From Candidatus Levyibacteriota bacterium (GTDB lineage: Bacteria > Patescibacteria > Microgenomatia > Levybacterales > UBA12049): 22,094 nt of DNA. Numbering within the stretch: the stretch's first letter is position 1; every line of letters starts with the position of its first letter. Location of the stretch: contig PPGL01000102.1 in assembly GCA_003173915.1 (NCBI GenBank), positions 1-22,094 on the forward strand, read 5' to 3'. The notes under the pieces are model-generated. The model saw only the letters and a program-made list of their open reading frames with translations, did no database searches and was not told the origin of the DNA. The translations under genes were made by a program, and so were the position numbers. Of this stretch, positions 12,864 to 20,569 are shown piece after piece.

Positions 12864-14549
12864 ATGGAAAATTTGGCAAATAAAATTGTGTTACAAAACA
12901 TAAATGATAAATATAGAGTAGAATTCTTTATTATCTTTTCAATTCTTGCTATAGGGGCACCTCTTATTACTGGAATAATAAATCTTTTTTCTGGCAATGT
13001 CTATTTATTTTGTCTAACACTGATATTTGCAATAATAATGTTAGTAAATCTCATTAGTGTTTTTTGGCATAAAAAATACAAAATAGCAATTAATTTTTTT
13101 ATTCTAGCGATTGTTTTTTTGATATCATTTATGACAACAAGGATGACAGTGCTAAGTAATACGATGGGATGGTTTGTAACAGTCGAACTAATTGTTGTTT
13201 ATCTTGCTGGGAGAAAAAATAGTATATTTATTACTGTTTTATTTATCGCTTTTTTACTTCTGTTCCACTACTCAACACCTGCTATTACTGGAGGTCAGTC
13301 TGGTATTCCACTTCTCGTTCTTAACTTAACGATTATTTGTATTATCTTTTCGTGGGCTGTTTTATACTTTTATCTCACAATCTATGATAAGAAAGATTCA
13401 GAGGTTGAAGAAAAAAATATAAAACTAAAAAAAGCCGTAGAACAAGCAGAACAGGGAAAAGCACGAGATGAGGTTATTTTAGAAAGTACTGGAGAAGGAA
13501 TGATTGCCGTAGATCAGACTGGGAAAGTTCTTATTGTAAACCCTGTTGCTTTGAAAATTTTTGACATCACGCAAGAACAAGCAAATACAAAGAGAATTTT
13601 CGATCTATATCAATTGTATGATGAAAAAGGGGAGTTACTTCCAACAGAAAAAAGACCTATCGCAGTTACATTAGCAACAGGACAAAGAGTAATCCAAATA
13701 TGCCAAGTTGCAAATTCTAATAAGAAAATAGTTGTACAATTGACCTCCGCACCAATTAAACAAAATAATGCGCTTATTGGTGCAATTGAGGTTGTAAGAG
13801 ATGTTACTAAAGATAAAGAAGTAGATAGAATGAAAACAGAGTTTATCTCCCTTGCTTCTCATCAGCTTCGTACTCCTTTATCCGCTATTAAATGGTTTAG
13901 TGACATGCTTGTTAAGGGAGATGCTGGAGAATTAACTGCTGAGCAGAAAGAATTGTCGCAAAATATCAGTGTATCTACAGAGCGCATGATAGAGCTTGTT
14001 AATGGACTTCTCAATATCTCGCGCATTGAATCGGGAAGAATTGTTATTGATCCACAGCCAACTAATTTAAAGGAATTAGTTGATGGTATTGTAAAAGAAT
14101 TACAAGTGAAAAGTAAGGAGAGGCAGCAAACGCTTCTCGTTAATGCACATGATGACCTACCAGTGCTAAATGTTGATCCAAAGCTAATTCGTCAGGTATT
14201 TATGAATTTATTGACAAATGCTATTAAATATACGCCAAAGGGGGGGGAGATTTCAGTGTCCATTTCAAGAAAAGACGATCAGATAATCTCGCAGGTAACA
14301 GATAATGGATATGGTATACCAAAGTCTCAACAAGATAAGATATTTCAAAAATTCTTCAGAGCTGACAATATTCTAAAAGTTGAGACTGATGGAACTGGTC
14401 TAGGGTTATATTTGATTAAAGCGATTGTAGACTCTTCACAAGGCAAAATTTGGTTTACCAGCGAAGAAGGAAAAGGTACATCATTTTTTTTTAGCTTGCC
14501 TATATCTGGAATGCTTCCTAAAAAAGGTGAAGTAACGCTTGATGAATAA
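12864..14549 (+). CDS. Membrane sensor histidine kinase with PAS domain (orphan)
   Basis: 561 residues. Five or six membrane helices (about residues 20-172) form an integral sensor. A short coiled coil (about 175-202) leads to a PAS domain (about 203-315, ILESTGEGMIAVDQTGKVLI). The HisKA helix has H333 in SLASHQLRTPLSAIKW as the phosphorylated His. The ATPase domain shows the N box (NLLTNAIKYTPKGG, N452), G1 (TDNGYGIP, D480), an F box (KIFQKFFRAD) and G2 (DGTGLGLYLIK). All key residues are present, so it should be active. No response regulator lies beside it; a partner must be elsewhere. A possible -10 (TATGTT, 12850-12855) lies 8 nt before the ATG. Confidence 0.92.
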   Translation: MENLANKIVLQNINDKYRVEFFIIFSILAIGAPLITGIINLFSGNVYLFCLTLIFAIIMLVNLISVFWHKKYKIAINFFILAIVFLISFMTTRMTVLSNTMGWFVTVELIVVYLAGRKNSIFITVLFIAFLLLFHYSTPAITGGQSGIPLLVLNLTIICIIFSWAVLYFYLTIYDKKDSEVEEKNIKLKKAVEQAEQGKARDEVILESTGEGMIAVDQTGKVLIVNPVALKIFDITQEQANTKRIFDLYQLYDEKGELLPTEKRPIAVTLATGQRVIQICQVANSNKKIVVQLTSAPIKQNNALIGAIEVVRDVTKDKEVDRMKTEFISLASHQLRTPLSAIKWFSDMLVKGDAGELTAEQKELSQNISVSTERMIELVNGLLNISRIESGRIVIDPQPTNLKELVDGIVKELQVKSKERQQTLLVNAHDDLPVLNVDPKLIRQVFMNLLTNAIKYTPKGGEISVSISRKDDQIISQVTDNGYGIPKSQQDKIFQKFFRADNILKVETDGTGLGLYLIKAIVDSSQGKIWFTSEEGKGTSFFFSLPISGMLPKKGEVTLDE

Positions 14550-14611
14550 TTTAAGATATTTCTAAATATGGTGTATAGAGTTGTTGTTTGCTAGAATTTG
14601 CTTCATCAATA

Positions 14612-14642
14612 TTTTGGATTCCCGCTTGCGCGAGAATGAGAA
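14612..14642. repeat. Small palindromic repeat remnant
   Basis: GGATTCCCGC, TTGC and GCGAGAATGA form a near-perfect inverted repeat of the type 'GGATTCCCGC..GCGGGAATGA'. It sits 60-90 bp after the kinase stop and might also help end its transcript, although no T-run follows. Confidence 0.55.
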
Positions 14643-14664
14643 GGAAGAGATTAAAAACATTTCT

Positions 14665-14688
14665 AAATCTCCTTATAAAATTCTCATG
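14665..14688 (+). repeat. 24-bp direct repeat, copy 2 (ATG followed by a stop)
   Basis: Identical to 12410-12433. Here the ATG (14686-14688) is followed at once by TAA, so no protein can be made. With copy 1 it brackets the broken membrane gene and the histidine kinase. Confidence 0.8.
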
Positions 14689-14715
14689 TAAGAAGTCAAA
14701 TAATCACGTTCCACG

Positions 14716-14744
14716 TTGACATGAAATTTTTTTATTGAAATACT
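14716..14744 (+). promoter_or_regulatory. Promoter of the 14751 gene
   Basis: TTGACA at 14716-14721, a 17-nt spacer, AATACT at 14739-14744, then 6 nt to the ATG at 14751. Confidence 0.6.
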
Positions 14745-14750
14745 TATTTT

Positions 14751-16139
14751 ATGGAAGAACAAAATCAAACAATAACTCAACCCTCTCAACCAATTCCTCA
14801 AACTCAGTCAAAAAACCCGCTTAATATAAAGTTAATTATTCTAACGATAGTAATTCTTTATGCAATTTTAGCAGGCTTTTCTTTGGTGTATTATAAAAAT
14901 CATAAAACTTTGCCAAAATCTGCCCTGGTATCTCAACTAAATAAAAATCAATTTTCAGGTCAGATAATTTTTGCAAATAAACAAGGACTTAACAGTCTTG
15001 ATCCAAAAACTGGAAAAATAAATTTTCTTTTTGATGGAGGTGGATTTACTTGGACATATCAAAATAACTATATTTTTGTTTCAAGCTCTAGTGCTATTGT
15101 TCGTTTTTCTTTAAGTACACATGAAAAAGATAGTTTATCAATCACGAATATGGGTAGCTCAGAAATTATCCCTTCACCAAATGGGCAAAAGGTATATGTG
15201 CTAAATCATCCCGGATACCCCGCCGATCCAACGCCTCCAGAAATATTTGTTTATGATTTTTCGACAAAAACAAGACAATATTTACCATCAGGAACAGGTC
15301 TTTATAAATGGTTTCCAGATGGTATTCACGCTATTATTGTCGCCAATTACAAGACACCAACAATAGAATTAGGTGGTCAACCCGAGCCTTCCTTAAAAAT
15401 AGAACTCTATAACCTTACTACTGGTAGCCAAAATTTTATCTATGAAGGATCGATAGGCTCTATGGCAATTTCGCAAAATGGAAATACACTTTTGTGGTAT
15501 GGTAACATAGTAGGAAATAACGCACCAATCACAAGAGAAAGACCACAACCTGTTTTGTATTCAACAACCATAAACCTAGATACTGATAGTATTGCTCCAG
15601 TTGCTTCTATTTCTGGATCCAAATTTCCTATAAATCTTGATACGTATTCTGGGGGAGGGATTATAGATAAAGGATTTAGTGTAAATACAGTCTTTATGAC
15701 TGTAACGGAAAATAAAGATAATGGAATTTATACTATTAATACAGATAATGGGGAGATAAGAAAGATTATTTCAAATCCATCGTTTGATTATTTGATGCAA
15801 ACATACAATCCGTCACTTAATGAAGTTTTGGCATATAAATATCCTGACAAAATGTATCCGTTAAATTTTCCACCTTGGCAAGCGAGAGCATATCAATACA
15901 AACCATACGTTGTTTTACTCAATACAAATGGTACTAACATAGAAAAAATAATAACAAAACTTGATGGCTTAGTGCCGGATATGCCATTTATTTTTTCTCC
16001 AGACAATCAATTTATTCTTGGACCAAAATATTCAGATCAAGACTCTGATAGCGAATTCACAATCTTTTCACTCCAAAATCCAACACAGTCGTATGTACTA
16101 AAAACAGATTTAGGAAGACAGTTTTACTGGATTAAATAA
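14751..16139 (+). CDS. Anchored beta-propeller-like extracellular protein
   Basis: 462 residues. A Gln/Pro/Thr-rich cytoplasmic tail (about residues 1-25) precedes one membrane helix (about 27-47). The large outer region consists of repeated four-strand-like units with 'G.i...' and '..d..g' turns: LNSLDPKTGKINFLF, then SEIIPSPNGQKVYVLNHPG, then MAISQNGNTLLWYG, then IYTINTDNGEIRKI, then FIFSPDNQFILGPKY. The repeated 'SP(N/D)gq...' element is typical of WD40-like/TolB-type propeller blades. About six or seven blades fit the length. No catalytic motif is seen; a binding role is likely but unproven. Confidence 0.7.
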   Translation: MEEQNQTITQPSQPIPQTQSKNPLNIKLIILTIVILYAILAGFSLVYYKNHKTLPKSALVSQLNKNQFSGQIIFANKQGLNSLDPKTGKINFLFDGGGFTWTYQNNYIFVSSSSAIVRFSLSTHEKDSLSITNMGSSEIIPSPNGQKVYVLNHPGYPADPTPPEIFVYDFSTKTRQYLPSGTGLYKWFPDGIHAIIVANYKTPTIELGGQPEPSLKIELYNLTTGSQNFIYEGSIGSMAISQNGNTLLWYGNIVGNNAPITRERPQPVLYSTTINLDTDSIAPVASISGSKFPINLDTYSGGGIIDKGFSVNTVFMTVTENKDNGIYTINTDNGEIRKIISNPSFDYLMQTYNPSLNEVLAYKYPDKMYPLNFPPWQARAYQYKPYVVLLNTNGTNIEKIITKLDGLVPDMPFIFSPDNQFILGPKYSDQDSDSEFTIFSLQNPTQSYVLKTDLGRQFYWIK

Positions 16140-16153
16140 AATTACTCAACTTC

Positions 16154-16249
16154 TGGTATAATCCTTTCATGAGCTTATCTGTAAGGAAAGTAGCCACACT
16201 GTCCCATATTTAGACTTCAAGTTTAGCTTCACTGCTCCCAAGCTTCAGA
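16154..16249 (+). repeat. Dispersed promoter-plus-mini-ORF repeat, copy A
   Basis: TGGTATAAT (16154-16162), 6 nt, then ATG 16169 opening MSLSVRKVATLSHI and a TAG at 16211-16213. The DNA aligns without gaps over about 85 bp to copy B at 18053, with the block GTAGCCACACTGTC identical. In the -1 frame 16207-16314 reads YLDFKFSFTAPKLQKERI and further, ending VPT and TGA, which looks like the rest of a small gene after a frameshift. The 206-bp gap holds nothing else except the next promoter. Confidence 0.6.
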
Positions 16250-16310
16250 AAGAAAGGATAATTTTACAAAGAGATAAAAAGGGAAAAATCGTTAGTTCTG
16301 CTGTTCCAAC

Positions 16311-16339
16311 TTGACTACTTATATCCTTGCTGAGATAAT
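16311..16339 (+). promoter_or_regulatory. Promoter of the second PsbP-like gene
   Basis: TTGACT at 16311-16316, a 17-nt spacer and GATAAT at 16334-16339 with a TGA extension, then 6 nt to the ATG at 16346. All elements fit the leaderless pattern. Confidence 0.7.
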
Positions 16340-16345
16340 CTTTGT

Positions 16346-17047
16346 ATGGATTCGCAGCAACCAGTCCAACAAGCAAATTCTCAACCTGTTCAACAATCTT
16401 TTCAGCCAAAATCTCACTCTGCCTTTTCTAAAAGTTTATTTATGATATTTGGTGTGATGATAGTGTTAGGTTTAACAAGTGGCGCTTACTATTTAGGAAC
16501 AAAACAACAAAATTCTTCTCTGAAATTAAATGAAAAAACAAAAAGTGCAGGAGAAACTGTAACAATTATTACTACTCCGACATTAACCCCGACACCAAAT
16601 CCAACTGCAAATTGGCAAACATACAACTTGCACGGATTTAGTTTAAGATACCCACAAGCGTGGATCGTAAAAGAAGAGAGGTATAATCCCTTGCAAATAT
16701 TTTTTTATAATCCATCAACAGCTATACGGGGTGGAAATGGAGGAAATGACATTATTTATCCAGATAGTTTACAAGTAACAGCCGCTCCAGGTGTAGCAGG
16801 TGAAACAATTCAAGAATGGATCGATGGAGTTTCGTCAAAAGCACTAAAAGATCAGTTTCAGAGAAAAACGATAATGTTAAATGGAGAGCAAATAGAAGTA
16901 TATCATGTGGGGGGAGAAGGAATAGAAGGGTGGTATATTCCTTTTACCAAAGGACAGGGTTTTGAAATTTTGGGACCATTGGCGGTCGATCCTGAACAAG
17001 ATAGCCTCGAGCTTGAAATTGTTAAAACCTTCAAATTTACTCAATAA
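16346..17047 (+). CDS. Anchored PsbP-like extracellular protein, second copy
   Basis: 233 residues. A Gln/Pro/Ser-rich tail (about residues 1-28) precedes one membrane helix (about 30-50). A Thr/Pro linker follows (TTPTLTPTPNPT, about 75-86). The domain begins NWQTYNLHGFSLRYPQAW, the same opening as the protein at 321-1103, and continues with a central DSLQVTAAPG strand and a C-terminal VKTFKFTQ strand. This fits a complete PsbP/DUF1795-like fold presented outside the cell. The two PsbP-like proteins differ widely in sequence, so they are not a recent duplication. Function is unknown. Confidence 0.7.
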   Translation: MDSQQPVQQANSQPVQQSFQPKSHSAFSKSLFMIFGVMIVLGLTSGAYYLGTKQQNSSLKLNEKTKSAGETVTIITTPTLTPTPNPTANWQTYNLHGFSLRYPQAWIVKEERYNPLQIFFYNPSTAIRGGNGGNDIIYPDSLQVTAAPGVAGETIQEWIDGVSSKALKDQFQRKTIMLNGEQIEVYHVGGEGIEGWYIPFTKGQGFEILGPLAVDPEQDSLELEIVKTFKFTQ

Positions 17048-17105
17048 CTTTGATATAATCCTTTACGATTCTTTCTATTAGATATGCAATCTACAATACT
17101 ACGTT

Positions 17106-17999
17106 CTAGAATTCAATTTTAACCTTTTGATATATTTTCTTGTAAATTAGTTTATCTATCTGAAGTTCAGAAATAATAATGGCAAGAAAAATTATCCCAC
17201 CTCCAATAAATTGATATGGCGAGGTTGTTTCATGTCCAATTGTCCATGCAAATATTGCTCCAAAAACAAGCTCTGTACTTAAAACAATGCCTGCTGTTAC
17301 AGGAGCAGTGTATTTTTGAGCAATAAGGACTAATCCGAAGCTAATAACAGTTGCAAATACAGCTAAATATATAATTGACCCGATTGCATACGTACTTGTT
17401 ACTGTTGTCGGAAGATGAAAGGAAAAAATTGTTAGTAAACCCAAGACTCCTACAGTAAGAAATTGTTGAAGATTAAGGACAAATGGGTCTGCTTTTCCTT
17501 TTACTATTTTATCAACCATAACAATGTATAATCCGTTGAGCAATGCATTAATGAGAGTAAGACCATCACCATAATTAAAAGACATCAGTCCTCCTGTTAA
17601 AAGCCACAAGCCAATAAGTGCAATTCCAAGCGATAAAAATTGTGTAATTGTTGGTATTCGCTTAAAAAACACAATACCTAGAAGAGGCACAAATGCGACA
17701 AAAAGTCCAGTGATAAATGCGGAATTAGCTGCTGAAGTATATTTTAATCCAAGCGCTTGAAGACTAAGTTGCAAAAAAATGATTACACCCAATATAAAAC
17801 CTTGGAACCAAGATTTTTTTATATTATCTTTTCGGAAAAAAACAATAATACCAAAAATAGCTGTTGCTAGAAGAAATCGATATGTTACTAATGTTATAGC
17901 ATTAATTTCGGAGAGACTATCTTTGACGACGAGAAAAGCAGAACCCCAAATAGCTGTTGCTAGAAGTAGACCTGCAGGGGCTAAAAATTTTCTGAACAT
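17106..17999 (-). CDS. EamA-family (DMT superfamily) transporter
   Basis: 297 residues, about ten membrane helices in two EamA halves. The first half opens LLLATAIWGSAFLVVKDSLS with the typical 'W.s.f' signature and holds AANSAFITGLFVAFVPLLG. The second half has LINALLNGLYIVMVDKIV, and its last helices read TAGIVLSTELVFGAIFAWTI (the E is a family hallmark). The length equals the family norm. DMT proteins export or import small metabolites such as amino acids; the substrate cannot be read from sequence. A TTGACC (17 nt) CATACT promoter lies upstream and leaves 7 nt to the ATG. The 58-bp gap after the preceding gene holds an orphan TATAAT and no gene. Confidence 0.9.
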   Translation of the reverse strand: MFRKFLAPAGLLLATAIWGSAFLVVKDSLSEINAITLVTYRFLLATAIFGIIVFFRKDNIKKSWFQGFILGVIIFLQLSLQALGLKYTSAANSAFITGLFVAFVPLLGIVFFKRIPTITQFLSLGIALIGLWLLTGGLMSFNYGDGLTLINALLNGLYIVMVDKIVKGKADPFVLNLQQFLTVGVLGLLTIFSFHLPTTVTSTYAIGSIIYLAVFATVISFGLVLIAQKYTAPVTAGIVLSTELVFGAIFAWTIGHETTSPYQFIGGGIIFLAIIISELQIDKLIYKKIYQKVKIEF

Positions 18000-18006
18000 T
18001 GAAATA

Positions 18007-18035
18007 AGTATGAATAAAAAAAGTTATCGGGTCAA
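18007..18035 (-). promoter_or_regulatory. Promoter of the EamA transporter gene
   Basis: On the minus strand: TTGACC (18030-18035), a 17-nt spacer, CATACT (18007-18012), then 7 nt to the ATG at 17999. Confidence 0.55.
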
Positions 18036-18052
18036 CGTATAAATTATCTTTT

Positions 18053-18161
18053 TGGTATGATGCTTATCATGAATCTATCTGTCGGGAACGTAGCCACACT
18101 GTCTCATCTTGAGAATTTTACTTCACGTTTGCTGCTCAAAAATGCTTCAACCCTGTTATAA
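18053..18161 (+). repeat. Dispersed promoter-plus-mini-ORF repeat, copy B
   Basis: TGGTATGAT (18053-18061), 7 nt, then ATG 18069 opening MNLSVGNVATLSHLENF and running 30 codons to TAA at 18159-18161. It is homologous to copy A. The stretch from here to 18297 has no other gene I can support. Confidence 0.55.
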
Positions 18162-18297
18162 TTCATCAATGCAGTCGTTTATTACTGAATGCTGTTGTTT
18201 TGCCAAGATTACTAAAATATTTAGCTTTTTTCTTACTAAATCAACTCCTGTATAAATCCGTATCTTCATGTAGGTATCAATAATGTAGTAATAAGTT

Positions 18298-19296
18298 ATG
18301 TTACTTACTATTGCTTGCCTTATTATAATTTTAGTTTTTTTAAAATGGAGTGCAGAATTTACGGCGTCAATCCTTTTTGCTTTTGTTTTAACGGTACTTT
18401 TTTGGCCGATCGTTCAATGGTTTAGAAAAAAAGGAATGTCTCATGGATGGGCTGTCGTTACCATAAATTTTTTAATTCTCATTGGAGTTGGTTGTTTGAT
18501 TTTGGTATTGAATTCGTCAGGAACTCAGCTTGTTAAGAAACTGCCACATTACCAACAACAATTGCAGAAACAATTAGTTCCTTTCCAATCAATCTTAAAA
18601 AGTTCCAAGATCAATGTTACTGGAACAACGTTTCAAAAGTTAGTCAATCCAGGTGAGCTCGCGAGCGCTGGATTTTCTTTTCTCTCATCGCTTCTTAGCA
18701 ATACGACAAGCCTTTTTTTGTTTTTGCTGATATTATTTTTTATGATTATTGCTTCAGACCAGGTAGTAAAAAAGTTTCACAAAAATTTTCAAAATCATAA
18801 TACGTTCGTTTCTAATTTTGTAGTATGGAGTAGCAATATTCAGCAGCAATACCGAGTCCAAACAGGAAACAATTTGATTACTGCTACTCTTGCAGGTCTG
18901 ATTTTTTGGTTTTTTAAGATTGACTTTGCTGGACTGTGGGCTTTTTTTACTTTTATTTTTGCCTATATCCCCAATATTGGTACGACGCTTGCTGGCATAC
19001 CTCCATCACTTCTGGCTTTTATTCTCTACGGTCCAAAGACAGCAATACTTGTCATAGCACTTCTTATCGGAATAAATTTGGTTATGGATAATCTTGTGAC
19101 ACCACGTTTTATGGGAAAGACACTCAATATTCCAACGGCATTTGTTTTCTTTTCTTTCATTTTTTGGACGTGGATTTTCGGAGCATTAGGTACGTTTTTA
19201 TCATTGCCTATTACATTAGGTATTAGAACGTTTTTTGTCTCCAATCGCAGACTTCAATTTCTCGCAGATTTGTTAACAGATGAGAAGGACCAATGA
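18298..19296 (+). CDS. AI-2E family transporter / PerM-like permease
   Basis: 332 residues. The membrane pattern fits the AI-2E family: two or three N-terminal helices (about residues 1-65), an amphipathic extracytoplasmic segment (about 70-125, KKLPHYQQQLQKQLVPFQSI), then helices including FLLILFFMIIASDQVVKKF. A conserved C-terminal block follows: FFTFIFAYIPNIGTTLAGIP and DNLVTPRFMGKTLNIPTAF. The 'YIPNIG...P' and 'D....PR.mG..l...' motifs are family hallmarks. Members act as exporters or Na+/H+ antiporters; some are linked to autoinducer-2. Which one this is cannot be told. TAGTAA ends 6 nt before the ATG as a possible -10. Confidence 0.88.
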   Translation: MLLTIACLIIILVFLKWSAEFTASILFAFVLTVLFWPIVQWFRKKGMSHGWAVVTINFLILIGVGCLILVLNSSGTQLVKKLPHYQQQLQKQLVPFQSILKSSKINVTGTTFQKLVNPGELASAGFSFLSSLLSNTTSLFLFLLILFFMIIASDQVVKKFHKNFQNHNTFVSNFVVWSSNIQQQYRVQTGNNLITATLAGLIFWFFKIDFAGLWAFFTFIFAYIPNIGTTLAGIPPSLLAFILYGPKTAILVIALLIGINLVMDNLVTPRFMGKTLNIPTAFVFFSFIFWTWIFGALGTFLSLPITLGIRTFFVSNRRLQFLADLLTDEKDQ

Positions 19297-19373
19297 TAGA
19301 AATGAAGGCTTGTACGTAGGTTGGTTTACCAAATATTTTGAAGCTTCTAAAGATTGTTTGTTTTATTCAAATT

Positions 19374-19382
19374 TGCTAAAAT
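19374..19382 (+). promoter_or_regulatory. Extended -10 promoter of ychF
   Basis: TGCTAAAAT at 19374-19382, then 7 nt to the ATG at 19390. It supports this start over the in-frame codon at 19354. Confidence 0.55.
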
Positions 19383-19389
19383 TAGCCTC

Positions 19390-20562
19390 ATGAACCTTTC
19401 TGTCGGCATTGTTGGTTTGCCCAATGTTGGGAAATCCACATTGTTCAATGCACTGCTCAAAAAACAACAAGCGCTTGCTGCAAATTATCCATTTGCCACT
19501 ATCGAACCAAATGTTGGGATTGTGCCTGTTCCGGACAAAAGATTAGAGGTTCTGGCAGAAATTACTGCAAAAGAAATTGGGGGACATGGAGGACCTCACC
19601 CTGACCCTCTCCTAAAAGGAGAGGGGAGTCTTCATTTACCGCCAATAAAACCTGCAACTGTGGAATTTGTTGATATTGCAGGACTTGTGAAAGGAGCTGC
19701 AGAAGGGGCAGGACTTGGAAATAAGTTTTTGTCTCATATTCGAGAAGTTGGAATCATTGCTCATGTGGTTCGGGTATTTGAGGATGAAAATATTATTAAA
19801 GAAGGTGCTGTTGATCCAAAATCTGATTACGAAACAATCAACATGGAGCTCATGCTTTCAGATGTTCAAACACTTCAAAAAGCAGCAGAAAATAGAAAAG
19901 CCGAACCAGTAAAAAAAGCAGCAGTTCAAAAGGCTTTGGATGGACTTAATAATAGTATACCTGTTAGAGCACAACAGTTTGCAGATGAAGAACGAGAAGC
20001 ATTAAAGGAGTATTTTCTACTTTCTGCAAAGCCAGAGATAATTGTGTTGAATGTATCAGAGCGACAGTATAATCCCAGTTCAATTAATGAAATAACAGAA
20101 AGGTATCAAAAATTACTTTTTTCTGAGGGGATTGCCACGTCGACTTCGTCTCCTCGCAATGACAATGTTATTGTAATCTCAGCACAAATTGAATCAGAAT
20201 TAGCAGGTCTTTCAGAAGACGAACAGAGAGAATATCTTGAGGGTTTGGGTCTGGAAAGTTCGGGTTTGGAACGATTAATCCAAAAAGCATATGCAACTCT
20301 TGGCTTGATTAGTTTTCTAACCTGTGGAGAAAAAGAAGTCAAATCGTGGACCATTAAAAATGGAATAAATGCACAAATGGCAGCTGGAGAAATTCATACA
20401 GACTTTATTAAAAAATTTATTCGTGCAGAAGTGGTAAGCTATACTGATTTTGTTGAGAATGGAGGATGGAAAGGCTCAAGAGAAAAAGGAAAAGCGCGAC
20501 TTGAAGGAAAAGACTATATTATGAAAGATGGAGACGTGGTGGAATTTAAGATAGGGAGTTAA
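19390..20562 (+). CDS. ychF: YchF/OLA1-family ribosome-associated P-loop ATPase with two in-frame insertions
   Basis: 390 residues from the ATG at 19390 (MNLSVGIVGLPNVGKSTLFN). The P-loop GLPNVGKST is G1, DIAGLVKGA is G3, and NVSE in IIVLNVSERQ replaces the usual NKxD, the mark of ATP preference in YchF. The C-terminal TGS domain (about residues 305-390) is complete: KEVKSWTIKNGINAQMAAG, FIRAEVVSYTDF and RLEGKDYIMKDGDVVEF. YchF binds ribosomes and responds to stress. The usual length is about 360-370 residues. The excess is explained by two segments that match palindromic repeats: about residues 63-83 (GGHGGPHPDPLLKGEG) and about 246-259 (GIATSTSSPRNDNV). Both keep the frame. It converges with the next gene. 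Confidence 0.95.
   Translation: MNLSVGIVGLPNVGKSTLFNALLKKQQALAANYPFATIEPNVGIVPVPDKRLEVLAEITAKEIGGHGGPHPDPLLKGEGSLHLPPIKPATVEFVDIAGLVKGAAEGAGLGNKFLSHIREVGIIAHVVRVFEDENIIKEGAVDPKSDYETINMELMLSDVQTLQKAAENRKAEPVKKAAVQKALDGLNNSIPVRAQQFADEEREALKEYFLLSAKPEIIVLNVSERQYNPSSINEITERYQKLLFSEGIATSTSSPRNDNVIVISAQIESELAGLSEDEQREYLEGLGLESSGLERLIQKAYATLGLISFLTCGEKEVKSWTIKNGINAQMAAGEIHTDFIKKFIRAEVVSYTDFVENGGWKGSREKGKARLEGKDYIMKDGDVVEFKIGS
19588..19632. repeat. Palindromic repeat inserted in frame in ychF, site 1
   Basis: CCCTCTCC (19605-19612), a TAAAA loop and GGAGAGGG (19618-19625) form a perfect 8-bp hairpin, flanked by CCTCACCCTGA. The sequence resembles the 'CCTCACCC...CCCTCTCCT..AGGAGAGGG' elements found dispersed in bacterial genomes. 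Confidence 0.75.
20125..20164. repeat. Palindromic repeat inserted in frame in ychF, site 2
   Basis: GGGATTGCCACGTCGACTTC through TCCTCGCAATGACA matches the widespread 'GATTGCCACGTCG...CTCGCAATGACA' type of element, with ATTGC/GCAAT at its ends. It encodes GIATSTSSPRNDN, which is not part of the YchF core. Confidence 0.75.
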
Positions 20563-20569
20563 TACTGTC

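Noticed and set aside
12811..12903. AAGGAG followed by an ATG at 12820 and a 27-codon frame overlapping the kinase start
   Set aside because: The spacing of 3 nt is too short for a working Shine-Dalgarno and the peptide (MNKTIISQDNYVLSIW...) shows nothing recognisable.
17053..17062. Orphan TATAAT after the second PsbP-like gene
   Set aside because: No start codon follows at leaderless distance and no RNA structure is visible. It resembles the box in repeat copy A and may be a remnant, but this cannot be shown.
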